7,448 nt of DNA from Paracoccaceae bacterium (lineage in GTDB: Bacteria; Pseudomonadota; Alphaproteobacteria; Rhodobacterales; Rhodobacteraceae). Below are positions 1 through 6,195 of the stretch, in pieces. The DNA is taken from contig WFUK01000399.1 of the NCBI GenBank assembly GCA_015485015.1, positions 1-7,448 on the forward strand, read 5' to 3'. The translations under genes were made by a program, and so were the position numbers. The notes under the pieces were generated by a model. The model made no database searches, was not told the origin of the DNA, and was given only the letters and a program-made list of their open reading frames with translations. Numbering within the stretch: the first letter of the stretch is position 1; every line of letters starts with the position of its first letter.

Positions 1-517
1 GGCTATGCTCCAGCAAGGAGGTCTCGGCCAGCTCCACAGCCACACTAAAAACAGCGGCAAAAAGGATAAACCAATGGCGAAATCGGCGGCGCTCTTCCAC
101 CAGATCAGTGGCGCGGTTTTTGAAAACGATGATGATCAGGTAAATATAAAGCGCCAAAGTGGTGCCGCTGCGAACAAATGCGATTTGCGGCCAGGTATCG
201 ATGAAAAACACCGGAAAAAAGACCAGCAGCGCCGGAACCGCATGCCAAAGACTTGGGCGAAACTCGTCATCAAAAAACGCCAGCCCGGCCCACCATAGAA
301 AAAACGGCGTCATAACCGGCAAAAAGGAAATAAAGCCCCAGATTTCGGCATTCTTGACCAGCGGAGACGGGGCCGAAACCGGTATATAGATAATAACCGA
401 GAGAATAAGTCCGGCAAAAGCGAATTCCAGAAAGCGCATTTTGCGTTTATAAAGCAGGCGCGCGAGCAATAGCGCCAGCACACCGATACTCGCCCCGCGA
501 AATAGCAAATCAAACAT
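1..517 (-). CDS. Membrane protein, probably N-terminal sensor half of an AraC-type regulator (partial)
   Basis: An open frame runs from a start codon to the left window edge, so only about 172 N-terminal residues are present. They form roughly six hydrophobic segments (about residues 4-24, 30-46, 61-80, 92-106, 117-133 and 149-165). A FFDDEFRP motif follows the third segment (81-88) and a charged DLVEERRRFR loop (138-147) precedes the sixth. From memory, this arrangement, a FDDxFR motif and a D-L-V-E-x-R-R-R loop, is typical of alphaproteobacterial regulators with a membrane N-terminal half and a C-terminal AraC helix-turn-helix. The DNA-binding half would lie outside the window, so the assignment is an inference. 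The start at 517 is chosen because GGAA lies 9 bases upstream; an in-frame ATG at 532 has no ribosome binding site. The gene is divergent from the YaiI-type gene. Confidence 0.68.
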   Translation of the reverse strand, partial: MFDLLFRGASIGVLALLLARLLYKRKMRFLEFAFAGLILSVIIYIPVSAPSPLVKNAEIWGFISFLPVMTPFFLWWAGLAFFDDEFRPSLWHAVPALLVFFPVFFIDTWPQIAFVRSGTTLALYIYLIIIVFKNRATDLVEERRRFRHWFILFAAVFSVAVELAETSLLEHS

Positions 518-615
518 AACAATCTGTTCCATTTGGCCGTGCTATCATATCCCAACCGCCATGCAAATTCATATCGGGGTTTATTCATCTGCTCGGCCCA
601 TGGTATATGCCCGCC

Positions 616-1074
616 ATGACCAAAATTTATATCGACGCCGATGCCTGCCCTGTAAAAGACGAAACCTTGCGAGTGGCGGATCGCCACAAGCTGCGGGTTT
701 ATATCGTGTCCAATGGCGGGCTGCGGCCAAATCCGCATCCGCTGGTCGATATTGTGGTGGTGGATGATGGCCCAGATGTGGCCGATATGTGGATCGCGGA
801 CCGTATAAAGCGTGGCGATATTTGCATCACCGGAGATATCCCGCTGGCGGCAAAATGCCTTGAAAATGGCGGGCGGGCGCTGCGCCATAATGGCGATACA
901 TTCACCAAAGCCAATATCGGCAACCAGCTGGCCATGCGCGACCTGATGAACGATATGCGCGCGGCAGACCCGTTTCACCAAGGGCGCGGCAAGCCGTTTT
1001 CCAAGGCGGATCGCTCCAATTTCCTGAATGCGCTGGAGCGCGAGGTGCAGGCGGCCAAGCGTGAAAATGGCTGA
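616..1074 (+). CDS. YaiI/YqxD family protein (UPF0178, DUF188), PIN-like fold
   Basis: This 152-residue protein matches the YaiI/YqxD (UPF0178) family over its whole length. It has the N-terminal IYIDADACPVK signature (residues 4-14), an acidic VVDDGPDVADMWIADRI stretch, a GDICITGDIPLAAKCL motif, and a C-terminal PFSKADRSNFLNALE block. The conserved acidic residues resemble the metal site of PIN-like nucleases, but as far as I know no biochemical role is established for the family. Start choice: the ATG at 616 gives the usual family N-terminus; an ATG at 607 would add only MPA, and neither has a clear Shine-Dalgarno site. The 3' end overlaps the rsmJ start by 8 bases (ATGGCTGA), which implies translational coupling and a shared transcript. 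The gene is probably transcribed from the short gap that it shares with the divergent membrane-regulator gene. Confidence 0.9.
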   Translation: MTKIYIDADACPVKDETLRVADRHKLRVYIVSNGGLRPNPHPLVDIVVVDDGPDVADMWIADRIKRGDICITGDIPLAAKCLENGGRALRHNGDTFTKANIGNQLAMRDLMNDMRAADPFHQGRGKPFSKADRSNFLNALEREVQAAKRENG

Positions 1075-1648
1075 TCTGCAAATTGATTTCACCACCGGCG
1101 CGGTGGCGCATCGCTTGCGCTTTGGCGGCGGGCGCGGGCAGGATTTGCCCAAGGCGATCGGGCTTAAAAAAGGTGCCAACCCGCATGTGGTGGATGCCAC
1201 GGCCGGGCTGGGGCGGGATGCGTTTTTGCTGGCTTCCTTAGGCGCGCGGGTGACGCTGATCGAGCGCTCGGCCAAAATGCACGCGCTGCTGGGGGCGGCG
1301 CTGGAAAAGGCGGCGAAGGGCGAGATGGCGGAGATTATTTCGCGGATGGAGCTATTATCCGGCGATGCCAAAGCCCTGCTGCCCTGCCTGGCGCCGGAGG
1401 TGATCCTGCTGGACCCGATGCACCCGCCACGGGGCAATTCGGCGGCGGTAAAGCAGGAAATGCGGCAGCTACGAGAGATCGTCGGCGAAGACCCCGACGC
1501 GGCAGAGCTGATCGGGGTGGCGCTCAGATCCGCGCAAAACCGCGTGGTGCTGAAATGGCCGCGCAAGGCTGGCCTGCCCGAAGGCATCCCCGCGCCCAGC
1601 CATCAAATATCGGGAAAATCCACCCGTTATGATGTCTGGATGCGCTAG
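1067..1648 (+). CDS. rsmJ: 16S rRNA (guanine(1516)-N(2))-methyltransferase RsmJ
   Basis: This 193-residue class I SAM-dependent methyltransferase is recognised as RsmJ (YhiQ), which in E. coli methylates N2 of G1516 in 16S rRNA. The family blocks appear in order: GAVAHRLRFGGGRGQDLPKAIG (residues 11-32), SAM-binding motif I VVDATAGLGRDAFLLASLG (41-59), an acidic strand end IER (65-67), motif IV LLDPMHPP (114-121; E. coli has DPMFP), and a late RVVLKWPRKAG segment. The protein is shorter than the roughly 250-residue E. coli enzyme because it lacks the extra N-terminal region and begins almost directly at the conserved GAxAHR block. The start at 1067 gives this family N-terminus; a longer frame from 1028 would lie entirely within the upstream gene. 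There is no close Shine-Dalgarno site, which fits coupling to the overlapping YaiI-type gene. It converges on the HAD gene with a gap of about 21 bases. Confidence 0.87.
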   Translation: MADLQIDFTTGAVAHRLRFGGGRGQDLPKAIGLKKGANPHVVDATAGLGRDAFLLASLGARVTLIERSAKMHALLGAALEKAAKGEMAEIISRMELLSGDAKALLPCLAPEVILLDPMHPPRGNSAAVKQEMRQLREIVGEDPDAAELIGVALRSAQNRVVLKWPRKAGLPEGIPAPSHQISGKSTRYDVWMR

Positions 1649-1669
1649 GATTTAGACCCGAGACCAGCC

Positions 1670-2461
1670 CTACCACGCCAGCCTTGGCAGCGAAAATGTC
1701 GGGGTGACGGGGCTATCCTTTATCGCTTGATCGCCGTCGCCTGCGTGAATACCGCTTTTGATAAATACCGTATCCAGCCCCGCCGCGCTGGCACCGGCAA
1801 TATCGGTGCGTAGGGAATCGCCAACCATCAGCAGGTGACCGCCCAGCATTTCTTCTGCCATCTTGAATACCGCCTTATGAGGCTTTCCCATCCAGCGGGC
1901 ATCGCCGCCCATGCGCAGGTAAGCCTCCACCAAAAGCCCCGCACAAGCCACCGTTTTATCGCCGCGCCCGACCCGCAAATCGGGGTTGCCGCAAATCATC
2001 GGCAGGTTGCGGGCAAGGGCGGTTTGCAGCAGGCTGGTGTAATCGTCAGGGGTTTCATTGTCACCAATGCCGGTGACCAGCACAAAATCGGCCTCGCTGA
2101 TCTGGGCGACCGGCTGATAGCCTTCGGGAACAATCTCGCGGGTGCGCTCGGGGCCTTGGAAATAGTAGTGCTTGCCGAATTCCGCCCCGCCGAGCGTTCG
2201 AAATACCGCCTCTCCCGAGGTCATCGCGCGGGCGGTCAGGGCTTCGGGCAGGCCAAGCCGGATCAAGGCATCGCGCACCCGATGAGCGCGTAGCGGCATA
2301 TTGGAAAGAAATGCATAAGGAATGCCCGCCTCCGTCAGCCCTTGCAGGCTATCAATCGCGCCAGAAAAGCAGGCCTCGCCATTATGGATAACCCCGTAGA
2401 TATCAAACAGGATGCCATCATAACGGGGGGCGACCTCTGAAAGGCCGGTCAGGTTTTGCAT
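1670..2461 (-). CDS. HAD superfamily class IIA hydrolase, TIGR01459-like
   Basis: A 263-residue haloacid dehalogenase-type protein of class IIA (NagD-like cap). Motif I is ILFDIYGVIHNG (residues 17-28) with nucleophile Asp20. Motif II is the SN at 53-54 (FLSNMP). Motif III is the lysine in MGKPHK (Lys193). Motif IV is VGDSLRTDIAGA with Asp215 and Asp220. The position of the usual second aspartate, the general acid/base of DxD phosphatases, is Tyr22. In the alphaproteobacterial TIGR01459 subfamily this position is commonly Trp (DVWGV-HNG), so the change fits the subfamily but leaves catalysis uncertain. The substrate is unknown. The start at 2461 is fixed by GGAG 8 bases upstream; a longer frame to 2524 would cover the likely promoter. 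It may be cotranscribed with the EEP gene upstream (gap about 112 bases), but it has a promoter-like element of its own. Confidence 0.88.
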   Translation of the reverse strand: MQNLTGLSEVAPRYDGILFDIYGVIHNGEACFSGAIDSLQGLTEAGIPYAFLSNMPLRAHRVRDALIRLGLPEALTARAMTSGEAVFRTLGGAEFGKHYYFQGPERTREIVPEGYQPVAQISEADFVLVTGIGDNETPDDYTSLLQTALARNLPMICGNPDLRVGRGDKTVACAGLLVEAYLRMGGDARWMGKPHKAVFKMAEEMLGGHLLMVGDSLRTDIAGASAAGLDTVFIKSGIHAGDGDQAIKDSPVTPTFSLPRLAW

Positions 2462-2469
2462 GGTTTGAT

Positions 2470-2473
2470 CTCC
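2470..2473 (-). promoter_or_regulatory. Ribosome binding site of the HAD gene
   Basis: GGAG lies 8 bases before the ATG at 2461. It decides the start against a longer in-frame reading that begins at 2524. Confidence 0.75.
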
Positions 2474-2495
2474 GGTTTGCCATGGGTATTCGCCC

Positions 2496-2501
2496 ATTAT
2501 A
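2496..2501 (-). promoter_or_regulatory. Possible -10 element for the HAD gene
   Basis: A perfect TATAAT on the minus strand lies about 34 bases before the HAD start, inside the string GGCTTATATAATGGG. No good -35 hexamer is found 16-18 bases upstream. That region is instead occupied by an 8-bp inverted repeat, so the promoter may depend on an activator or may not be real. Confidence 0.35.
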
Positions 2502-2522
2502 TAAGCCAACCCCCCGAAGACC

Positions 2523-2546
2523 ACGCCAAATACCGGCCTTTGGCGT
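2523..2546. promoter_or_regulatory. Perfect 8-bp inverted repeat between the EEP and HAD genes
   Basis: ACGCCAAA (2523-2530) and TTTGGCGT (2539-2546) are exact reverse complements around an 8-base spacer. The repeat lies about 27 bases after the EEP stop and just upstream of the candidate HAD -10 element. It lacks a T-tract on the minus strand, so it is not a classical intrinsic terminator. It could be an operator at the -35 position or a transcript-end hairpin. Confidence 0.4.
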
Positions 2547-2573
2547 TATCACGGCGATTTATGAGCGCAGAGC

Positions 2574-3254
2574 TTAAGCCTCGCGAATATCGGCCCAGAT
2601 CGGCATATGATCCGAGGCGCGCCGCGCGGCTTTGCAGCTATGCACCCCGCCTCTTTCCAGCGCCAGCTCGGGGCTGAGCGCGATTTTATCCAGCCCGACC
2701 ATGGGCTTGAGCGTAGGAAAGCTATGCCCGGGGGTGTGGATCTTAAATTGCCCGCCCAGCGCTGTCAGGTTTCGGCTTTTGCGGCTCCATTCGTTAAAGT
2801 CGCCCATGATCAGGGTGGGCAGCGGGGGTAATGCCGCCAGAAATCCGGCAATCCGCGCCACCTGCGCCTGCCGGTCCCGCCGCAGCAGGCTTAGATGCAG
2901 CCCCACCACCCGCAATCCAGCAAGATCCACCACCGCCGCGCCGCGTGGCTCCAAGCCCGGCAGCGCGAGGGTGTGCGCGTCAACCACCGCCGTGCCTTTG
3001 CGCAGCAATATCGCATTGCCATGCCAGCCGATGCTATCAGGCCGCAGCGCCAGATCCACCACCTCCAGATCGGTATGTTGTGCAATCAGCGCGCGCGGCA
3101 GGCTGCTGATGCGCTTGCCAAAGCGCCGGTCTACCTCTTGCAGCGCCACGATATCCGCATCCATTGCCGCCAGCACCGATAGCACCCGCAAGGGATCGCG
3201 CCGATAATCCAGCCCCACGCTTTTTCGTATATTATAGCTCGCTATCCGGGTCAT
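2574..3254 (-). CDS. Endonuclease/exonuclease/phosphatase (EEP) family protein
   Basis: This 226-residue protein contains the whole EEP (DNase I-like/inositol phosphatase) fold with its catalytic signature in order. It has IASYNIRK with Asn8, a QEVD metal-binding block with Glu40, VGLHLSLL in the middle, MGDFNEW with Asp152 and Asn154, LDKI with Asp189, and the terminal SDHMP with Asp215 and His216. All residues expected for a Mg2+-dependent phosphodiesterase or phosphatase are present, so it is probably active. The substrate (DNA, sphingomyelin-like lipid or phosphoinositide) cannot be read from the sequence. No signal peptide is visible, which suggests a cytoplasmic protein. AGGAG 6 bases before the ATG fixes the start at 3254; the frame extends further upstream but enters the region of the divergent membrane-protein gene. 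It lies upstream of the HAD gene on the same strand. Confidence 0.88.
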   Translation of the reverse strand: MTRIASYNIRKSVGLDYRRDPLRVLSVLAAMDADIVALQEVDRRFGKRISSLPRALIAQHTDLEVVDLALRPDSIGWHGNAILLRKGTAVVDAHTLALPGLEPRGAAVVDLAGLRVVGLHLSLLRRDRQAQVARIAGFLAALPPLPTLIMGDFNEWSRKSRNLTALGGQFKIHTPGHSFPTLKPMVGLDKIALSPELALERGGVHSCKAARRASDHMPIWADIREA

Positions 3255-3271
3255 CGACCGCTCCTTTTGGC

Positions 3272-3301
3272 AATATATAAGCCCGAATACCGTTTTTTGA
3301 A
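3272..3301 (-). promoter_or_regulatory. Weak promoter-like element upstream of the EEP gene
   Basis: On the minus strand TTCAAA (3296-3301) is followed after 18 bases by TATATT (3272-3277), inside GGGCTTATATATTGCC. The string GGCTTATATAWT also occurs before the HAD gene. The predicted transcript start would fall almost on the Shine-Dalgarno site, which counts against this exact placement. Confidence 0.28.
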
Positions 3302-3347
3302 CCCCGCACTGCTTGCCCGCACCGTCCGGCGCACCTACCTTAAAGCC

Positions 3348-3353
3348 AAGGAG
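3348..3353 (+). promoter_or_regulatory. Ribosome binding site of the YjdF/DUF2238 gene
   Basis: AAGGAG lies 9 bases before the ATG at 3363. It supports that start over an in-frame extension to 3267, which would overlap the intergenic control region of the divergent EEP gene. Confidence 0.75.
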
Positions 3354-3362
3354 ACCGCGCCT

Positions 3363-3998
3363 ATGAGAATCGCACGGCAGAATTACGTTGTTTATCTGAT
3401 CTGGATGTTTTTGGCGGGCGAAATGCTGGTTTCGCTTTGGCTCACCCAATGGAGCGTGGCTTTTGTTGCCGCCTTCACCCTTGGCCTTTCGCTATTACCG
3501 GCGTTATTTGCCGAGCGTTTCGGGGTGCGCCTGCCGATGACCTTTGCGGCTTTGGTGGTGGTGTTTTTGTTTGCCACGCTGTTTTTGGGCGAGATCGGCG
3601 ATTTTTACGAGCGGTTCTGGTGGTGGGATGTGCTGCTGCATAGCGGCTCGGCGATCGGCCTTGGCCTGATCGGATTCGTGCTGGTATTTATGCTGTTTCA
3701 GGGCGATCGCTTTGCCGCCCCGCCCTTGGCGCTGGCGGTTTTATCCTTTTGCATCGCCGTCAGCATGGGCGCGCTTTGGGAAATATTCGAATATTCGATG
3801 GATCAGATATTTGGCCTGAATATGCAAAAATCCGGGCTGGAAGACACGATGTGGGATTTGATCGTCAACACCATCGGGGCCAGTATCGGGGCCATTGCCG
3901 GCTATAATTATCTGCGAGGGCGAGGCTTTGCCGGATTGGCTCGGATGATTGACCAATTCGTGCAGACCAACAAAAAATTCTTTCGTAAAAACAAATAG
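3363..3998 (+). CDS. YjdF/DUF2238-type integral membrane protein
   Basis: A 211-residue protein with about six hydrophobic segments (roughly residues 8-28, 31-49, 58-76, 92-112, 120-138 and 166-184). It carries the conserved polar motifs of the YjdF/DUF2238 family. These are FWWWDVLLHSGSAIG (85-99, with Asp89 and His93), GALWEIFEYSMDQ (136-148), and SGLEDTMWDLIVNTIGASIGA (157-177). The intramembrane Asp, His and Glu residues suggest an ion- or metal-dependent site, but the function of the family is unknown to me. The short C-terminal tail is basic (KKFFRKNK), consistent with a cytoplasmic end. The gene is divergent from the EEP gene across 108 bases and converges on leuB. It ends two bases before the hairpin repeat. 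Confidence 0.85.
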   Translation: MRIARQNYVVYLIWMFLAGEMLVSLWLTQWSVAFVAAFTLGLSLLPALFAERFGVRLPMTFAALVVVFLFATLFLGEIGDFYERFWWWDVLLHSGSAIGLGLIGFVLVFMLFQGDRFAAPPLALAVLSFCIAVSMGALWEIFEYSMDQIFGLNMQKSGLEDTMWDLIVNTIGASIGAIAGYNYLRGRGFAGLARMIDQFVQTNKKFFRKNK

Positions 3999-4000
3999 CC

Positions 4001-4063
4001 GTAGGGTGCGTGGTTTTCCACGCACCGCTCAGGCCAAAGGTGCGTGGGGACCACGCACCCTAC
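4001..4063. repeat. Double-hairpin palindromic repeat between convergent genes (REP/MITE-like, possible bidirectional terminator)
   Basis: GGTGCGTGG/CCACGCACC occurs twice as a tight hairpin: 4005-4026 with a TTTT loop and 4039-4059 with a GGA loop. The two are separated by 12 bases. The outermost arms are also complementary over 13 bases (GTAGGGTGCGTGG at 4001-4013 and CCACGCACCCTAC at 4051-4063), so the whole element can fold as one long hairpin or as two. It fills the gap between two converging genes. The right arm contains the leuB stop codon (CTA at 4060-4062 on the plus strand). The structure resembles dispersed REP-like or miniature palindromic elements and may also end transcription in both directions, though neither side has a long T-tract. 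Confidence 0.8.
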
Positions 4064-5166
4064 AGGCTGGCCTCCAGCGCCTTCACAATGGCGTCGCCCA
4101 TCTCGGATGTGGAGGCGGGCTTGCCACCAGCGGCCTGCATCAGATCAGCCGTGCGGGTGCCGTCAGCCAATACCTGCTCGACCGCCGCTTCCAGCCGATC
4201 GGCCTCGGCCCCTTGATCAAAGGAATAGCGCAGCGCCATGGCAAAGCTCAGCACGCAGGCCGACGGATTGGCCAGCCCCTGCCCCGAGATATCGGGCGCA
4301 GACCCATGCACCGGCTCATACATCGCCTTGGGCCGACCATTTTCCATCGGCACCCCGAGGCTGGCGGAGGGCAGCATACCAAGGCTGCCGGTGAGCATCG
4401 CCGCGCAATCGGACAGGATATCGCCAAACAGATTATCGGTGACAATTACATCAAATTGCTTGGGGGTGCGCACCAGCTGCATGGCGCAATTATCGGCATA
4501 CATATGGCTAAGCTCGACATCGGGATAATCCTCGGCCCCGATTTTGCTCACCACCTCGCGCCACAGAATGCCGCTCTCCATCACATTGGCTTTTTCCACC
4601 GAACACAGGCGATTATCGCGCTTGCGGGCCAGCTCGAAAGCCGAGCGCGCCACGCGGTCGATCTCTGATTCAGTATAGCGCTGGGTATTGATCCCCACCC
4701 GCTCGCCGTTTTCCTCGAAAATCCCGCGCGGCTCGCCAAAATAGCTGCCCGAGGTCAGCTCCCGCACGATCATGATATCCAGGCCGGAAACCAGCTCTTT
4801 TTTCAGGCTGGAGAAATCGGCGAGGGCATCAAAGCATTGCGCGGGGCGCAGATTGGCAAACAGGTCCATTTCCTTGCGCAGCCGCAGCAATCCGCGCTCG
4901 GGCTTCACGCTGAAATCGAGGTCGTCATATTTCGGGCCACCCACCGCGCCGAGCAGCACTGCGTCTACCTCCTGCGCTTTGGCCATGGTTTCGTCGGTCA
5001 AAGGGGTGCCATGGGCATCATAAGCCGCGCCGCCAACAAGACCTTCGGAAAGGTCGAATTTCAACCCGCGCTTGGCATCAAACCAGCCCATGATTTTCTT
5101 GACCTCGTCCATCACTTCGGGGCCGATGCCGTCACCGGCGAGGATAAGAATGGAGGGGTTGCTCAT
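4060..5166 (-). CDS. leuB: 3-isopropylmalate dehydrogenase
   Basis: LeuB catalyses the NAD-dependent oxidative decarboxylation of 3-isopropylmalate in leucine biosynthesis, as a cytoplasmic homodimer. The 368-residue length is normal for proteobacterial LeuB. Visible motifs are [12 protein letters not shown] (residues 7-18), the substrate arginines Arg97, Arg107 and Arg135, [14 protein letters not shown] (135-148) with catalytic Tyr142, EKANV with Lys192, the metal-binding aspartates Asp225, Asp249 (FGDILSD) and Asp253, and the NAD loop [15 protein letters not shown] (287-301). Asp292 in that loop is expected for NAD rather than NADP use. The start is supported by AAAGGAA 6 bases upstream. 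The stop codon lies in the arm of the neighbouring palindromic repeat. Upstream on the same strand is a LysR-type gene rather than leuCD, so leuB is not visibly part of a leu operon here. Confidence 0.97.
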   Translation of the reverse strand: MSNPSILILAGDGIGPEVMDEVKKIMGWFDAKRGLKFDLSEGLVGGAAYDAHGTPLTDETMAKAQEVDAVLLGAVGGPKYDDLDFSVKPERGLLRLRKEMDLFANLRPAQCFDALADFSSLKKELVSGLDIMIVRELTSGSYFGEPRGIFEENGERVGINTQRYTESEIDRVARSAFELARKRDNRLCSVEKANVMESGILWREVVSKIGAEDYPDVELSHMYADNCAMQLVRTPKQFDVIVTDNLFGDILSDCAAMLTGSLGMLPSASLGVPMENGRPKAMYEPVHGSAPDISGQGLANPSACVLSFAMALRYSFDQGAEADRLEAAVEQVLADGTRTADLMQAAGGKPASTSEMGDAIVKALEASL

Positions 5167-5223
5167 GGCGGGTTCCTTTGTTGAAATTGCTCCTCTCTCG
5201 GGTATCGCTTCACGGCGGAATCG

Positions 5224-6120
5224 TCAAGTATCGCAAAGCGGCTTGATGGCATCCCCCAGCAGATCATAGACGCGGCGAATGCGCGGGCTGTGGCGCAAAG
5301 CCTTGGCCGCCACCAGCCAGACCGGCAGCGCCTGCATGGGCAAATCGGGCAGCACCTGCACCATGCCCTTGGTCGCCAGCCCGAGCCGCAGCTGGGTGGC
5401 CCCGATGCCGCAGCCCGCCTTGGCCAGCTCCCAATAGGTGGCCTGATCATCGCAGCGCAAGGCAAAATCTTCGCGGCTGCGCACCACGCCCAAGCCGCGC
5501 ATGGCGTCGATGATCGCGGGATTGCGATCAAAGCCGATAAAATCATGGGCACCGATTTCGGTAAAACTCTCGGGCATGCCTCGCGCCTTCAGGTAGCTTT
5601 CATGGGCAAAAAGTGCGGTTTTAAGGGTGCCAAGCTTGCGCGCGACCACGTCTTCTTGCGTGGGGCGATACATGCGGATGGCAATATCGGCCTCGCCAAA
5701 TAGCAGGTTTTCCGAGGAATCACTTGGTGCGAGTTCAAGCTGGATCTCCGGCTCTGCGCGGTGGATATGCGCGAGAATTGGCGGCAAAGTATAATGCGAA
5801 AAAACCTTGGAGGCCGTGATCCGCACCGTGCCTTTCAGGCTTTGGGATTGCCCCGCCGCCACAAGGCTCAAGCGCCGCGCCGCCTCTTGCATTTGCGCCG
5901 CCATCGGCAGCAGCGCCTCGCCCGCCTCGTTCAGCACCAACCCGCGCGGCTGGCGCACAAACAAGCTGGTATTCAGCGCCGCTTCGATCTTGGCGATCTG
6001 GCGGCCAAGGGTTGGCTGACTCTGGCCAAGGCGGCGCGCCGCTTCCGATAGCGAACCCGCTTCGGCGACACAGATAAAGGCCTGAAGCAAAGACCAATCG
6101 AGGGTGTTGAGTTTATCCAT
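5224..6120 (-). CDS. LysR-type transcriptional regulator
   Basis: This 298-residue protein has the LysR layout. The N-terminal winged helix-turn-helix covers roughly residues 10-67 and includes FICVAEAGSLSEAARRLGQSQPTLGRQI, followed by the LFVR turn. A linker helix runs to about residue 90, and the effector-binding domain starts at KGTVRITASKVFSHYTLPPIL and continues to the end. The effector cannot be deduced. The gene is divergent from the dehydrogenase-like gene across 75 AT-rich bases, the usual arrangement for a LysR regulator and its target. It lies 57 bases upstream of leuB on the same strand, so readthrough into leuB is possible. No Shine-Dalgarno site precedes the ATG at 6120 (ATTACGT), suggesting weak or leaderless initiation. 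The homology start is still clear because the HTH begins at the usual distance. Confidence 0.93.
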   Translation of the reverse strand: MDKLNTLDWSLLQAFICVAEAGSLSEAARRLGQSQPTLGRQIAKIEAALNTSLFVRQPRGLVLNEAGEALLPMAAQMQEAARRLSLVAAGQSQSLKGTVRITASKVFSHYTLPPILAHIHRAEPEIQLELAPSDSSENLLFGEADIAIRMYRPTQEDVVARKLGTLKTALFAHESYLKARGMPESFTEIGAHDFIGFDRNPAIIDAMRGLGVVRSREDFALRCDDQATYWELAKAGCGIGATQLRLGLATKGMVQVLPDLPMQALPVWLVAAKALRHSPRIRRVYDLLGDAIKPLCDT

Positions 6121-6195
6121 ACGTAATTGAATAGCATATCTACATATTATCGCAATTTATATTCATACTTGTGGATGCAAAAAGGGGATAGCAAA
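6121..6195. promoter_or_regulatory. AT-rich divergent control region of the LysR/dehydrogenase pair
   Basis: This 75-base gap is markedly AT-rich compared with its neighbours. It must hold the start signals of both divergent genes unless they lie inside coding sequence. It contains imperfect symmetry, such as ATATCTACATAT and a GAATA (6129-6133)/TATTC (6160-6164) pair, compatible with LysR-type binding. I cannot single out a convincing -35/-10 pair on either strand. Confidence 0.45.
6183..6187 (+). promoter_or_regulatory. Ribosome binding site of the dehydrogenase-like gene
   Basis: AGGGG lies 8 bases before the ATG at 6196. A second ATG at 6208 has GGAG 6 bases upstream, so initiation there would also work and would remove only MENN from the protein. 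Confidence 0.6.

Noticed and set aside
5..298. A plus-strand open frame of 97 codons at the left edge
   Set aside because: It is antisense to the minus-strand membrane-protein frame, which has coherent hydrophobic segments and family-like motifs. The plus-strand product is a low-information basic sequence.
310..1587. A 425-codon open frame on the minus strand
   Set aside because: It lies antisense to the YaiI-type and rsmJ genes, which both have strong family motifs. Its translation is rich in Arg, Ser and Pro with no recognisable domain, as expected for a shadow frame in G+C-rich DNA.
1649..1669. Bidirectional terminator between rsmJ and the HAD gene
   Set aside because: The 21-base gap shows no stable stem and no T-tract.
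3267..3362. N-terminal extension of the YjdF/DUF2238 protein
   Set aside because: The 32 extra residues overlap the divergent control region, while a strong AAGGAG site precedes the ATG at 3363 directly before the first membrane segment.
3999..4063. CRISPR-like repeat pair
   Set aside because: There are only two hairpins with a 12-base gap and no spacer array. The structure is a palindromic repeat.
5190..5194. AGGAG Shine-Dalgarno sequence on the minus strand between the LysR gene and leuB, suggesting a small leader gene
   Set aside because: No start codon follows at a workable distance before the leuB ATG. LeuB has its own AAAGGAA site.
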